64,000 bases of DNA from Sphingopyxis sp. (GCF_016704835.1 NZ_JADIZJ010000021.1:744001-808000), one strand, 5' to 3'; positions 16,111-25,406 are shown, counted from the first letter of the stretch. Numbers and translations are program-made. The notes: a model not told the origin generated them from the letters alone.

Positions 16111-17565
16111 ATGGATAACCGCGAAGATTCCCGGTCCGCCGAGGATGTCGCCATCACCGACGATCGCGACCGCGACGTGGTGGCACGCGAGACAGAAACC
16201 GAACTCGACGAAGACGACCGGCTGAGGCCCGAATTCGTCCGCGACGTCATCGAACTGGCCGAAGCCGGCGAAGGCGAAGCGGCGCGCGAGCGTATCGGTC
16301 GCCTGCATCCCGCCGACATCGCCGACCTGTTCGAACTCGCGCGTAGCGACGAGCGCCCGATGCTCGCCGCCGTGCTGGGCAACATGCTGTCCGCCGACGT
16401 GCTGGCGGAAATGAACGATTATGTTCGCGAAGAACTGATCGATCTGCTCGCGCCCGAACAAGTCGCAGAGCTCGCGTCCGAACTCGATACCGACGATGCC
16501 GTTGCGATCATTGAGGATATGGAGGCCGACGAGCAGCAGGCGGTGCTCGACGCGATGGAGCCCGAAGATCGCGCCGCGATCGAGGCCGCCCCCTCCTTCC
16601 CAGAGGAATCGGCTGGCCGCCTGATGCAGCGCGACCTTGTTGCGGTACCCGAGCATGTGACGGTCGGTGACGTCATCGACCGACTGCGCGAAGATACTGC
16701 GCTGACCAGCGATTTCTGGGAAATCTTCGTTGTCGATCCGATGCACCGACCGGTGGGTTCGTGCCAGCTCAGCTGGATCCTGCGCACCCCGCGCGACATT
16801 GCGATCAGCGATGTGATGAAGCGCGAGCAGACTCTGATCCCGGTCGATATGGATCAGGAAGAAGTCGCACTGCGCTTTCAGAAATATGCGCTGATTTCGG
16901 CTGCGGTCATCGACAGGGGCGGTCGGCTCGTCGGGATGATCACCGTCGATGACATCGTCCATATCATTCAGGAAGAAGCCGGCGAAGACATCTTGCGCCT
17001 GTCAGGCGCCGGCGATGGCGACATCAACGAACCGATCCGCGAAACATACAGCGCGCGGGTGCGCTGGCTCGTCGCCAACCTTGGCACCGCGCTGCTCGCA
17101 TCGTCGATCGTCGGCTTTTTCGGGGGCGCGATCGAACAGATGGTCGCGCTCGCCGCGCTCATGCCGATTGTGGCTGGGGTCGGCGGCAATGCCGGAACCC
17201 AGACGCTGGCGGTGACGGTACGCGCGCTGGCAATGAACCAGCTTACCGATTCTAACAGCTGGCGCGCAATCTGGCGTGAGATGAAAATTGCGCTGCTCAA
17301 CGGCGCGACAATCGCGCTGCTCGCCGGCACGGCAACTGCGATATGGTTCGCCAACCCGCAACTGGGCGCGGTGATTGCTGCGGCGATGGTCGTGAACATC
17401 TTTGTAGCGGGAGTCGCCGGGGTCGCGATTCCGCTATTGCTCGACCGGCTCGATCAGGATCCGGCGGTTGCCAGTTCCATTTTTGTCACCATGACCACCG
17501 ATTCCATGGGCTTTCTCGCCTTCCTGGGCCTCGCGGTGGCCAGCGGCCTGACCACCATGGGCTGA
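16111..17565 (+). CDS. mgtE: Magnesium transporter MgtE
   Basis: A 484-residue channel-type Mg2+ transporter. An acidic N-terminal tail is followed by the helical MgtE-N domain (about residues 40-150), two CBS domains (about 155-285; AGRLMQRDLVAVPE and SDVMKREQTLIPVD), a plug helix, and five membrane helices (about 310-484). The conserved pore segment is PIVAGVGGNAGTQTLAV. The cytoplasmic domains sense magnesium and close the pore. It stands alone on the plus strand. No magnesium riboswitch is evident upstream. Confidence 0.95.
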   Translation: MDNREDSRSAEDVAITDDRDRDVVARETETELDEDDRLRPEFVRDVIELAEAGEGEAARERIGRLHPADIADLFELARSDERPMLAAVLGNMLSADVLAEMNDYVREELIDLLAPEQVAELASELDTDDAVAIIEDMEADEQQAVLDAMEPEDRAAIEAAPSFPEESAGRLMQRDLVAVPEHVTVGDVIDRLREDTALTSDFWEIFVVDPMHRPVGSCQLSWILRTPRDIAISDVMKREQTLIPVDMDQEEVALRFQKYALISAAVIDRGGRLVGMITVDDIVHIIQEEAGEDILRLSGAGDGDINEPIRETYSARVRWLVANLGTALLASSIVGFFGGAIEQMVALAALMPIVAGVGGNAGTQTLAVTVRALAMNQLTDSNSWRAIWREMKIALLNGATIALLAGTATAIWFANPQLGAVIAAAMVVNIFVAGVAGVAIPLLLDRLDQDPAVASSIFVTMTTDSMGFLAFLGLAVASGLTTMG

Positions 17566-17797
17566 TCAAGATACTGGAATCAAAAGTCGATTCCGCGGCC
17601 GAAAAATAATGCGAAAAAAATTTCATCATCCCAATTTTTTTCGGGAACTTATCCGACATTTGGCTCGTTTCCCATTCGAGCAGCGATCATCGCCCCCCCG
17701 CAGCGCTGCTCAGCAACATTGGCCCGGCGCGCATTTCCCTCCCCCCCCTCGAAAGTGTGCCGGGCCATTTTGCACCCCATCCAGAGAGGTTTGAAAA

Positions 17798-17926
17798 ATG
17801 ACGAGTCTCCGCGCAATCATTCTCGCCGTTTTGGCAAGTGTCGTCGTCACGGGCTGCAACACCGTCAAGGGAGCTGGCCGCGACATCGAATCGGTTGGTC
17901 AGGCTGGCAGCGACGCCATCGACTGA
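17798..17926 (+). CDS. Entericidin-like small lipoprotein
   Basis: A 42-residue protein (MTSLRAIILAVLASVVVTGC...) with a lipoprotein signal peptide and lipobox VTGC (Cys20). The mature part is about 22 residues and contains NTVKGAGRDIESVGQAG, the entericidin A/B signature. Such lipoproteins sit in the envelope and are linked to stress and stationary phase. ATG 17798 follows AGAGAGG-like purines at 17783-17790. The gap from mgtE (about 230 bases) includes AT-rich DNA and is the likely promoter region. A terminator for this gene overlaps the end of tatC. Confidence 0.85.
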   Translation: MTSLRAIILAVLASVVVTGCNTVKGAGRDIESVGQAGSDAID

Positions 17927-17947
17927 TCGGGGTCTAAATCACTTACC

Positions 17948-18757
17948 CTAAGCCTCTTCGAGAGGCTCGACAGGCGCCTCTTCGGCGCCTGTTTTGCGTC
18001 GACGCTGGGTAAACCAGATCGCGAACAGCGACATTTCGTAAAGCAGGATCAGCGGGATCGCGAGCAGGAACTGGCTGAGAATATCGGGCGGGGTTGCGAC
18101 CGCGGCGATCGCGAACGCGGCGACGATCATGTAACGCCGCGCCGACACCAGTTGCGCGCGCGTCACCAGGCCCGACCGTTCGATCAGCATCAGGAAGATC
18201 GGCAGCAGAAACGCAATCCCGAACGCCATGATGAACTGCATGATGAAGCTGAGATAATTGGCGACCGACGGCAGCGCTTCCTGCTCGATCCCGCCCATGT
18301 CACCTTGAAAACCAAGCAGGAACTTCAGCGCGACGGGGACGGTCACGAAATAGGCCATACACGCCCCGGCGGTGAACAGCACCGGGGTTGCCAGGATGAA
18401 CGGCAGCAATGCGCGCTTTTCCTTGCGGTACAGGCCGGGCGCGACAAATTTCCACAGCTGGTTCGCTATAACCGGAAAGGCGATCATCATCGCCGCAAAC
18501 AGCGCGACTTTGATCTGGACAAAAAACGCCTCGAACAGCTGCGTGTAGATGATCTTGCCCTGTCCCGCTGCGACGAGCGGCTGCACGAGGATGCTGAAAA
18601 TCGGCTCGGCGTAAAAAAGGCACACACCAAAGGCGAGCCCGATCGCGAGCAGCGACTTTAACAACCGCGAGCGCAGTTCGATCAAATGGTCGAGAAGCGG
18701 CATCTTGCCGCCGGCTCCATCGTCCTCACTCGCGGTGATCGGCGTTTCGGCGGTCAT
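17948..18757 (-). CDS. tatC: Sec-independent protein translocase subunit TatC
   Basis: A 269-residue inner-membrane protein, the receptor that binds twin-arginine signal peptides in the Tat export pathway. It has six hydrophobic helices, and the N-terminal MPLLDHLIELRSRLLKS is the family hallmark. The short acidic C-terminal tail (EEAPVEPLEEA) is encoded by DNA that also forms the entericidin terminator on the other strand. Its start overlaps the end of tatB by four bases. Tat cargo candidates in this window include the proteins at 37518 and 47374. Confidence 0.96.
   Translation of the reverse strand: MTAETPITASEDDGAGGKMPLLDHLIELRSRLLKSLLAIGLAFGVCLFYAEPIFSILVQPLVAAGQGKIIYTQLFEAFFVQIKVALFAAMMIAFPVIANQLWKFVAPGLYRKEKRALLPFILATPVLFTAGACMAYFVTVPVALKFLLGFQGDMGGIEQEALPSVANYLSFIMQFIMAFGIAFLLPIFLMLIERSGLVTRAQLVSARRYMIVAAFAIAAVATPPDILSQFLLAIPLILLYEMSLFAIWFTQRRRKTGAEEAPVEPLEEA
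17970..17995 (+). terminator. Rho-independent terminator of the entericidin gene, inside tatC
   Basis: A perfect nine-base stem (acaggcgcc with ggcgcctgt, loop TCTTC) is followed by TTT on the plus strand. It is 44 bases past the entericidin stop but within the last codons of the convergent tatC gene. A smaller hairpin (agcctcttcgagaggct) lies just before it at 17951-17967. Confidence 0.7.
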
Positions 18758-19134
18758 GGCAACGGACCGTCGCGTGGTGGAACCGCATGCGTTTCAGGTT
18801 GGGCGGTCGCCGCGGCTGATTCGTCCGCACCCTGCTCGCTTGGTGCGCCGGGCGCAGCAGGCCCGGATTTCGGAGTCGGCGCGTTCACATCGTTGATCCG
18901 CGGAAATTCGCGCATGATCGCGTCATTCTGTTCGCGCCACTGCTTCTCGAGTTCTTCCAGTTCGGCCTCGCGCATCATGGTATCGAGCCCGGACCGGAAA
19001 TGGCGCGCCATGCCGCGCGCCTTGCCCATCCATTTGCCGACAAAACGCATCGCCTTCGGCAAATCTTTCGGACCGATGACGACCAGAGCCACCACGATAA
19101 CGAGCAGCAGCTCGGTGGGCGCAACGTCGAACAT
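18754..19134 (-). CDS. tatB: Sec-independent protein translocase subunit TatB
   Basis: A 126-residue protein with one N-terminal membrane helix (MFDVAPTELLLVIVVALVVI), the GPKDLPKAMRFVGKW hinge and amphipathic helix, and a long charged, low-complexity cytoplasmic tail. It pairs with TatC to receive folded proteins with twin-arginine signals. The gene lies between tatA and tatC, overlapping tatC by four bases. Confidence 0.94.
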   Translation of the reverse strand: MFDVAPTELLLVIVVALVVIGPKDLPKAMRFVGKWMGKARGMARHFRSGLDTMMREAELEELEKQWREQNDAIMREFPRINDVNAPTPKSGPAAPGAPSEQGADESAAATAQPETHAVPPRDGPLP

Positions 19135-19166
19135 GGACTAGAACTTCCCCCGCGTGTCGAACAGGA

Positions 19167-19400
19167 TCAGAGCTTGTCGTGCTCGTTGATCGGCGTCGAG
19201 ACCGGCGCACCATCGGGAGCGCGCTGTCCTTCGATATGCTTCGGCGCGACGGGAGGCGTGTCGTCTTCGGCCATGCCCTTTTTGAAGCTTTTGATTCCCT
19301 TGGCGACATCGCCCATCATGTCGGAAAACCGGCCCTTGCCGAACAGCAGCAGGACGAGAATGCCGACGATCAGCCAATGCCAGATGCTGAAGCTACCCAT
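19167..19400 (-). CDS. tatA: Sec-independent protein translocase subunit TatA
   Basis: A 77-residue protein that assembles into the Tat pore. It has the usual short N-terminal helix (WHWLIVGILVLLLFGKGRF), a phenylalanine-glycine hinge and an amphipathic helix (GDVAKGIKSFKKGMAED). It lies 32 bases ahead of tatB in the same leftward run. Confidence 0.94.
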   Translation of the reverse strand: MGSFSIWHWLIVGILVLLLFGKGRFSDMMGDVAKGIKSFKKGMAEDDTPPVAPKHIEGQRAPDGAPVSTPINEHDKL

Positions 19401-19424
19401 CTAAATTCTCCTTGAGAGGCTCAT

Positions 19425-20024
19425 CTAGGCCTCTTCGCCGTCTTTTACTAGGTCCAGCTCGCCCATCGCTTCGTCAAATGCGAGATCGACCGGATCGAGC
19501 AGACCTGCCGCGCGCAGATCGTCGATGCCTGGCAAATCCTTGCGGCTGCCGAGGCCGAAATGCTGCAGAAATGCGTCGGTCGTCTTGTAGATCAGCGGTC
19601 GCCCCGGCACCTCGCGGCGACCCGCGGGCGCGATCCATTCGGCCTCCATCAGCACGTCGAGCGTTCCCTTCGACGTCTGGACGCCGCGGATCGCCTCGAT
19701 CTCGGCGCGGCTGACGGGTTCGTGATAGGCAACAATCGCCAGCACTTCAGCGGCAGCCCGCGAAAGTTTGCGCGGATCGTCGCGCTCGCGGCGAAGCAGA
19801 TGCGCGAGGTCGGCTGGGGTCTGGAAATGCCAATGGCCGCCGCGCTCAACCAGTTCGATGCCGCTGCCCGCGTGACGCGCGGCAATCGCCTGAATGAAGG
19901 CGCGGACTTCACCGATGCTCCCGTCGTCACCCAGCCGCGCGACGACCTGCCGCGGATCGAGCGGTTCGTCGCTAGCGAACAGCATCGCCTCTATCGCGCG
20001 TTCGCGGTCGTCGATCGGGTTCAT
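19425..20024 (-). CDS. scpB: Segregation and condensation protein B
   Basis: A 199-residue partner of ScpA and SMC in bacterial condensin. It has tandem winged-helix domains: AIEAMLFASDEPLDPRQVV at the start and LAIVAYHEPVSRAEIEAIRG in the second. It overlaps scpA by four bases and precedes tatA by 24 bases, an order I associate with alphaproteobacteria. It acts in chromosome compaction and segregation. Confidence 0.95.
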   Translation of the reverse strand: MNPIDDRERAIEAMLFASDEPLDPRQVVARLGDDGSIGEVRAFIQAIAARHAGSGIELVERGGHWHFQTPADLAHLLRRERDDPRKLSRAAAEVLAIVAYHEPVSRAEIEAIRGVQTSKGTLDVLMEAEWIAPAGRREVPGRPLIYKTTDAFLQHFGLGSRKDLPGIDDLRAAGLLDPVDLAFDEAMGELDLVKDGEEA

Positions 20025-20809
20025 GCGGCGGGTCGTCCCATAGTCGCGGCCTTCAGGTAAAGCGGTTCGAATGCGCCCGCTTGTTTCAGGTCGACGCGCC
20101 CCTGCCGCGCCAGTTCGAGCGCGGCGACGAAACTCGACGCAATCGCCGAACGGCGCAGTGGACCGTGATAATCGGGTGGCAGGAAATCGGCCAATTCGGC
20201 CCAGTCGAGTTTGATCCCGATCATCCGTTGTAGATGGTGGAGCGCGGCATCGAGCGTGATCACCGGGCGCCGCGACACCAGATGCACGACGGGCTCGCTA
20301 CGTAGCTTGACCTGACCATAGGCCGACAACAGATCGTAGAGACTGGCGTCCCACCGACGCAGCTTGACGTCGCGCAGCCCCTCCGGCTTGGCGCGCAGGA
20401 ACACATCGCGGCCGACGCGATCGCGCGCAAGCAGCCGCGCCGCGGCTTCGCGCATCGCCGCCAGACGTTGCAGGCGCAATTGCAATCGCAGCGCCAGCTC
20501 GTCGGGCGACGGATCCTCCAGCGGATCCTTGGGAAGCAGCAGCGCCGATTTGAGATAGGCCAGCCATGCCGCCATCACAAGATAATCGGCGGCGACCTCC
20601 AGCTTCAGCTCGCGCGCCTCTGCGATGAAGCTAAGATATTGTTCGACCAGCGCGAGGATCGAAATCTGCTTGAGGTCGACTTTCTGACTGCGCGCCAGCG
20701 TGAGCAGCAGATCGAGCGGCCCTTCCCAGCTTTCGAGCGAAAGTTGCAGCGCATCGTCGCGGTCGGACGCCGCGGGAGCAGTTTCGAAATCGAGCGCTGG
20801 TTCGTCCAT
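20021..20809 (-). CDS. scpA: Segregation and condensation protein A
   Basis: A 262-residue kleisin that bridges the SMC heads. It starts at ATG 20809 (MDEPALDFETAP); the frame extends upstream only inside nagZ DNA. Kleisin features are WEGPLDLLLTLARSQKVDLKQIS at the N-terminus (SMC neck binding), YLVMAAWLAYLKSALLLP, and a C-terminal winged-helix (FVAALELARQGRVDLKQ). It lies eight bases after nagZ and is probably co-transcribed. Confidence 0.94.
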   Translation of the reverse strand: MDEPALDFETAPAASDRDDALQLSLESWEGPLDLLLTLARSQKVDLKQISILALVEQYLSFIAEARELKLEVAADYLVMAAWLAYLKSALLLPKDPLEDPSPDELALRLQLRLQRLAAMREAAARLLARDRVGRDVFLRAKPEGLRDVKLRRWDASLYDLLSAYGQVKLRSEPVVHLVSRRPVITLDAALHHLQRMIGIKLDWAELADFLPPDYHGPLRRSAIASSFVAALELARQGRVDLKQAGAFEPLYLKAATMGRPAA

Positions 20810-20816
20810 CGCCTGC

Positions 20817-21824
20817 TCAGGCGACCGCGAGCAGCGCGTCGCGCTGTTCGACCAGTGTGGCAAACGCTCGGTTGTCTCCAGCCCCCGATATGCGATCCAT
20901 CGCGCCTTCAAGCCGCGCGCGCGACACAGTGCTGATCGGATCGAGCGCATTGGCGATACCCACCATGTCGTCCATCTTGGCCCAGCAGTTGAGCGCAATG
21001 TCACAACCCGCAGCGACCGCATCCGCGGCGCGCGAAGGAACATCGCCCGACAAGGCCTTCATATCGAGATCGTCCGACATCAGGAGGCCGTGGAACCCGA
21101 TGCGCTGGCGGATCACGCTGTCGATGATGAGCGGCGACAAAGTGGCGGGCCGGTCAGGATCCCATGCTTCGAATATGACATGGCAAGTCATCGCCATCGC
21201 CGCATCGCGCAGCGCCGCGAATGGCGCCAGGTCGGTTTGCAATTCGCGATCGGTTGCCGTGACGACCGGCAGCGCTTCGTGGGTATCAAGCAGCGCGCGG
21301 CCATGGCCGGGGATATGTTTGACGATGCCGACGACGCCGCCATCCTGCAATCCACCCAGTATCGCGCGGCCCAATGCCGCAACGCGCATCGGTTCGCTGC
21401 CTAGCGCCCGGTCGCCGATGATGTCGCTGGCCCCCGGCTGGCGCACATCGAGCAAAGGCAGGCAATCGACGTTGATGCCGACCTCAGCAAGCATCGCGGC
21501 GAGCGCCATGGCGTTGAGCCGCGCCGCCTCGATCGCGCTTGCGGGCGCGCGGTCATACAGTGCGTCGAAGGTCGCCCCGCTCGGGAACGGCGGCCATTCA
21601 GGCGATTTCATCCGCGCGACGCGTCCGCCTTCCTGATCGATCAGGATCGGCACATTGGTCCGCCCGTCGATTGCGCGCAGTTCGTCAGTCAGTTGCCGCA
21701 ACTGGTCGCGGTTCGCGATATTGCGCCCGAACAATATATAGCCCGCGGGATCGCTGTCCCGAAAGAAGGCGCGCTCATCGTCGGTGAGGGTCAGTCCCGA
21801 CAGGCCGAATATGGCGGGTATCAT
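20817..21824 (-). CDS. nagZ: Beta-N-acetylhexosaminidase NagZ
   Basis: A 335-residue cytoplasmic glycoside hydrolase of family 3 that removes N-acetylglucosamine from anhydro-muropeptides in cell-wall recycling. Family motifs: LIDQEGGRVARM, KHIPGHG (the His/Asp general acid region follows in DTHEALP) and the nucleophile aspartate in MSDDLDMKAL. Length is normal and there is no signal peptide. Products of NagZ can induce AmpC-type beta-lactamase in some bacteria; no such gene is in view. Confidence 0.95.
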   Translation of the reverse strand: MIPAIFGLSGLTLTDDERAFFRDSDPAGYILFGRNIANRDQLRQLTDELRAIDGRTNVPILIDQEGGRVARMKSPEWPPFPSGATFDALYDRAPASAIEAARLNAMALAAMLAEVGINVDCLPLLDVRQPGASDIIGDRALGSEPMRVAALGRAILGGLQDGGVVGIVKHIPGHGRALLDTHEALPVVTATDRELQTDLAPFAALRDAAMAMTCHVIFEAWDPDRPATLSPLIIDSVIRQRIGFHGLLMSDDLDMKALSGDVPSRAADAVAAGCDIALNCWAKMDDMVGIANALDPISTVSRARLEGAMDRISGAGDNRAFATLVEQRDALLAVA

Positions 21825-21932
21825 CGTGCTTCAAACTCCATCGGCCGCCGCCCCCTCATGCTGCAACCAGGGCGCGCAACATGCCATAGCGGCGCGATAG
21901 TACCAACGGAGTCTGCGGCCAAGCGGGGCGAA

Positions 21933-22715
21933 TCAGCGAACGATGACGCAATTTTCGCCTGCGACGCGCAATTTTCCGCACAAATTCGCGGCGTTAGCAG
22001 TCGTTCCCGCCGCAACGCGCAGCCGATATACCGTACCGTCGCCGACCTTGGCCGGCGCCACCGATTTGTTGAGGTCGGCCAGATATGCAAAGCGCTTCGA
22101 CAGACTCATCCACGCTTTGGTCGCGGCGGCATCGCTGCTGAATGCGCCGAGCTGGATCATCGCCGGCCCTGTGGCACCCGGTGCCGCCTTGGAAGCTGCG
22201 TCGGGCGTCTTGACCGATATAGCCACGGACTTGGGTTGCTCCTTCGCGGTTACGACCGCCGGTTTGGCTTTCGCTTTCGCCGCCGCAGCCTTGTCCGCCG
22301 CAACCTTCGCGGTCGCCGCCTCGCGCTCCTGCGGCGTCACTGCAGGCTCTTCGGGCATGCGCGTCGGATCGACCTTGCCCGCCGGCTCGGCGCCTTCGCT
22401 GGCCGAGAAGCTGGCATCGCCTTCGCCTTCAAAATTCTTGGCACCGTCGCTCTTTGGCGCGACCTTGTAATTGCCATCCTGCGCCGCGATCAGCTCGCCT
22501 TTGCCGCGCGCGCCGCCGTTCTGGACCCACCACAGGCCGCCCAGCACCGCGCCGATCAACAACAGCCCGCCAAGCACCATGACGAGCAGGCGCGCTGGTG
22601 AAACTTCGCCATCATCTTCGACCCCGTCGGCGGCTTCGAGCCACGGCAGACGGTCTTCGCTTTCCAGCCCCAGTCCGGCATCGCCCTGGTCGGCGTTCTT
22701 GTCCTCGGCCATCAT
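21933..22715 (-). CDS. SPOR-domain cell-envelope protein
   Basis: A 260-residue membrane protein starting at ATG 22715 or the adjacent ATG 22712. It has an acidic cytoplasmic N-terminus, one membrane helix (about residues 43-66, LLVMVLGGLLLIGAVLGGLW), an alanine/lysine-rich periplasmic linker, and a C-terminal SPOR domain (about 185-260; MIQLGAFSSDAAATKAW, then VYRLRVAAG). SPOR domains bind glycan strands stripped of stem peptides at the septum, so it likely acts in cell division. Its start overlaps the end of argS by four bases. Confidence 0.88.
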   Translation of the reverse strand: MMAEDKNADQGDAGLGLESEDRLPWLEAADGVEDDGEVSPARLLVMVLGGLLLIGAVLGGLWWVQNGGARGKGELIAAQDGNYKVAPKSDGAKNFEGEGDASFSASEGAEPAGKVDPTRMPEEPAVTPQEREAATAKVAADKAAAAKAKAKPAVVTAKEQPKSVAISVKTPDAASKAAPGATGPAMIQLGAFSSDAAATKAWMSLSKRFAYLADLNKSVAPAKVGDGTVYRLRVAAGTTANAANLCGKLRVAGENCVIVR

Positions 22716-24439
22716 TTCATCTCCTCGAGCGCCTCAACCCCCATCAGGTGCAGCCCGTTGCGGATGACTTGCCCGATTCCGTCGGCCAAATAAAGGCGCG
22801 TCGCGGTCAATTCGGGGTCGTTTGCCAAAATGACACGCGCGTCGGGACGATCGTTACCAAGGTTCCACCACGCGTGGAACGCCGCCGCGACATCGCCGAG
22901 ATAGAAAGCGACGCGGTGCGGCTCGCGCGCCGAAGCCGCCGCCTCGACGATCCGTGGGAATTGCGCGAGCAGCTTGACGAGGCCAAGCTCATACTCGTCG
23001 AGGCGGTCCGCGTTGGGAGCGGCGGGCGCAACCTCTGCTTCGGCCAGCCTGCGCTTCAGCGACGCGATCCGCGCATGTGCATATTGGACATAAAAGACCG
23101 GGTTGTCGCGCGACGCCTCCACCACCTTCGCAAAGTCGAAATCCATCTGCGCGTCGGCCTTGCGCGTCAGCATGGTGAAGCGCACCGCGTCCTTGCCGAC
23201 TTCGTCAACGATGTCGGCCAGCGTAACGAAATTGCCCGCGCGCTTCGACATTTTGAACGGTTCGCCGTTCTTGAGCAGGCGAACCATCTGGACCAGCTTG
23301 ACGTCGAATTTCTTCTTGCCATCGGTCAAAGCCGCGACCGCCGCCTTGATCCGCTTGACCGTCCCGGCATGATCCGCGCCCCAGATGTCGATCATCTCGT
23401 CGGCATCCTGGCTCTTCTGGAAATGGTAGGCGAGGTCGGCGCCGAAATAGGTCCAGCTGCCGTCAGATTTCTTGATCGGCCGATCCTGATCGTCCCCGAA
23501 CCTGGTCGAGCGGAACAGCGGCAGCTCGACCGGTTCCCAATCATCGGGGGTGTCGCCCTTCGGTGCTTCGAGCACGCCGTCATAGACGAGGTCGTGGTCG
23601 CGCAACCATTTTTCGGCAGCCTCAGGCTTTCCGGCTGCCTGCAACTCGGCTTCGGACGAAAACAGATCATGATGGATGCCGAGCTTGGCAAGGTCGGCGC
23701 GGATCATGTCCATCATCGCGCTGACCGCTTCGGCGCGGAACAGTCCAAGCCACGCGCTTTCGGGCGCGCTGACGAAGCGGTCGCCATATTCTGTGGCCAG
23801 CTTTTCAGCGACAGGGATGAGATAATCGCCGGGATAAAGCCCTTCAGGGACCACGCCGACATCTTCGCCAAGCGCTTCGCGATAGCGCAGATGCACCGAA
23901 CGCGCGAGGACGTCGACCTGGCCGCCCGCGTCGTTGACATAATATTCACGCGTCACGGCGTAGCCCGAATATTCGAGCAGCGCCGCCAGTGCGTCGCCAA
24001 CCACCGCGCCGCGGCAGTGGCCGACGTGCATCGGGCCGGTCGGATTTGCCGACACATATTCGACATTGACTCGCCGCCCTTGCCCCACGGCCGAGCGGCC
24101 GTACTCGCCCCCCCCATCGTGGATCAGCGCGAGTTCGTCGCGCCAGCTGCCGTCAACGAGACGCAGGTTGATGAATCCCGGTCCGGCGACGCTGGCCTCG
24201 ATCACTTCGTCGAGCGCGCCGAGTTCGGTGACAAGCAGATCGGCGAGCGCGCGCGGGTTCATGCCCGCAGGTTTGGCGAGCACCATCGCGGCATTGGTCG
24301 CAACGTCGCCATGCGCCGGATCGCGCGGCGGCTCGACGCTGATCGCCGAGCGGTCGAGGCCATCGGACAAGGCCCCTTTGGCGACGAGCGTATCGAGCGC
24401 GGCGTCTATATAGTCGGAAAAGCGGCTGAACAGAGTCAC
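22712..24439 (-). CDS. argS: Arginyl-tRNA synthetase
   Basis: A 575-residue class I synthetase that charges tRNA-Arg. It starts at GTG 24439 (VTLFSRFSDYIDAALDTL); upstream extension is unlike ArgS. It has the N-terminal Add-1 domain, the HIGH-type motif SANPTGPMHVGHCRGAV, the KMSKS-type motif KMSKRAGNFVTLAD and the C-terminal anticodon-binding DALR domain ending in GVEALEEMK. It heads a leftward run through SPOR, nagZ, scpA, scpB and tatABC. The matching tRNA-Arg(ACG) gene is at 55885-55961. Confidence 0.96.
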   Translation of the reverse strand: MTLFSRFSDYIDAALDTLVAKGALSDGLDRSAISVEPPRDPAHGDVATNAAMVLAKPAGMNPRALADLLVTELGALDEVIEASVAGPGFINLRLVDGSWRDELALIHDGGGEYGRSAVGQGRRVNVEYVSANPTGPMHVGHCRGAVVGDALAALLEYSGYAVTREYYVNDAGGQVDVLARSVHLRYREALGEDVGVVPEGLYPGDYLIPVAEKLATEYGDRFVSAPESAWLGLFRAEAVSAMMDMIRADLAKLGIHHDLFSSEAELQAAGKPEAAEKWLRDHDLVYDGVLEAPKGDTPDDWEPVELPLFRSTRFGDDQDRPIKKSDGSWTYFGADLAYHFQKSQDADEMIDIWGADHAGTVKRIKAAVAALTDGKKKFDVKLVQMVRLLKNGEPFKMSKRAGNFVTLADIVDEVGKDAVRFTMLTRKADAQMDFDFAKVVEASRDNPVFYVQYAHARIASLKRRLAEAEVAPAAPNADRLDEYELGLVKLLAQFPRIVEAAASAREPHRVAFYLGDVAAAFHAWWNLGNDRPDARVILANDPELTATRLYLADGIGQVIRNGLHLMGVEALEEMK

Positions 24440-24501
24440 GAGCTGGCCTATCTTCGATCGGGAAAGTCTTTCGCGCGCTCTATCGCAGCTGGACGGGCGC
24501 G

Positions 24502-24535
24502 AAAAGCCCCGCGTCGCCCTGTTGGCGCGCGGGGC
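24502..24535 (-). terminator. Rho-independent terminator of the lipoprotein gene
   Basis: An eight-base GC stem (gccccgcg with cgcggggc) is extended by a four-base inner stem around a short loop. Read leftward it ends in TTTTC. It lies 38 bases past the stop of the lipoprotein gene and 63 bases before the argS start. Confidence 0.8.
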
Positions 24536-24572
24536 AAAATGTTGCGAACGGCGCAATTACGCCGCCGCAATC

Positions 24573-25244
24573 CTAACGTCGGACGTTATATTCGAGCTGT
24601 TCCTGCGTCAGCTGGAAACCGATCAACAGTTCAAAGCTGGCGCGCTGCACCGCGGCGCGAACTTCGGGCAGGCTGAGCGGATCAATCGCGGCGTCCTGGT
24701 CGCCGGCCTTACGGCGGCGCGTGATGCGCTCTTGAATGTCAGCGGGCAGCGTCGCAGCGGCGCGATCGACATAAGCCGACGCATGCGCCCGGCCGGTACC
24801 GCGCGTCTGCCCTTCAGGGAAGGTCACGACAACATTGCCCAGTCGCTTGGCGACCACCGCCGTGCCGCCCTGCAGAACGGTACCGTAATAAGGCAAGGTC
24901 ACCGACCGCGCCGGACCGGCGTCGCGGCGCGTCGCGATGACGTCGAAGCTGGCGAGCTGATAGACCTTCTCGCTGGCGTCGTTGCACTGCGGCGTCACAT
25001 TGGTGATCGCGGCAACAATGTCGATGGCACGTGCATCGCGGCTGGTCGCGGGATCGAACAGGGTGACGTCACCGGTGTGCAGCGGCACCGCAACCGCCGG
25101 ACAAGCGCTGCGCGTCGCGGTGATACCTACACCGCCAGAAACGTCGATATCGTTGTCCTTTGCACATCCCGCGACGGTCGCCATGGCTGCCGTGCCGCAC
25201 AGCACGGTCAGAAACTTACGCGACGGGAACGAAATGGACATCAT
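24573..25244 (-). CDS. Putative lipoprotein of unknown function
   Basis: A 223-residue protein starting at ATG 25244 or the adjacent ATG 25241, ten or so bases after GGAAAG. It has a lipoprotein signal with lipobox VAGC (Cys27). The mature part has a Cys pair (RSACPAVAVP and TPQCNDASEK), a beta-rich centre (RSVTLPYYGTVLQGG, then VVVTFPEGQTRG), and a charged C-terminal helical tail (FELLIGFQLTQEQLEYNVRR). I recall similar unnamed proteins in sphingomonads but no function. It is monocistronic, with its own terminator, and divergent from ispH. Confidence 0.75.
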   Translation of the reverse strand: MMSISFPSRKFLTVLCGTAAMATVAGCAKDNDIDVSGGVGITATRSACPAVAVPLHTGDVTLFDPATSRDARAIDIVAAITNVTPQCNDASEKVYQLASFDVIATRRDAGPARSVTLPYYGTVLQGGTAVVAKRLGNVVVTFPEGQTRGTGRAHASAYVDRAAATLPADIQERITRRRKAGDQDAAIDPLSLPEVRAAVQRASFELLIGFQLTQEQLEYNVRR

Positions 25245-25406
25245 GATAATCGGGCTTTCCAAACAGGCGTGCCAATGCGGCTTTCGGTGCATCGGGACGA
25301 TTGATCCCGCTTCATGCGCGCCGCTTCTTATCGGTGCGATGAACGCGGCGCAACACGGACGAACTTCTTTACCCGGCGCCGCATGCTGCGCTACAGCGCC
25401 CCCATC

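Noticed and set aside
17609..17794. 61-codon frame before the entericidin gene
   Set aside because: Composition is Pro/Arg-rich with no domain; the DNA is better seen as the promoter and leader of the entericidin gene.
22598..24676. 692-residue frame antisense to argS
   Set aside because: ArgS motifs are on the other strand; this frame is Arg/Asp-rich noise across gene borders.
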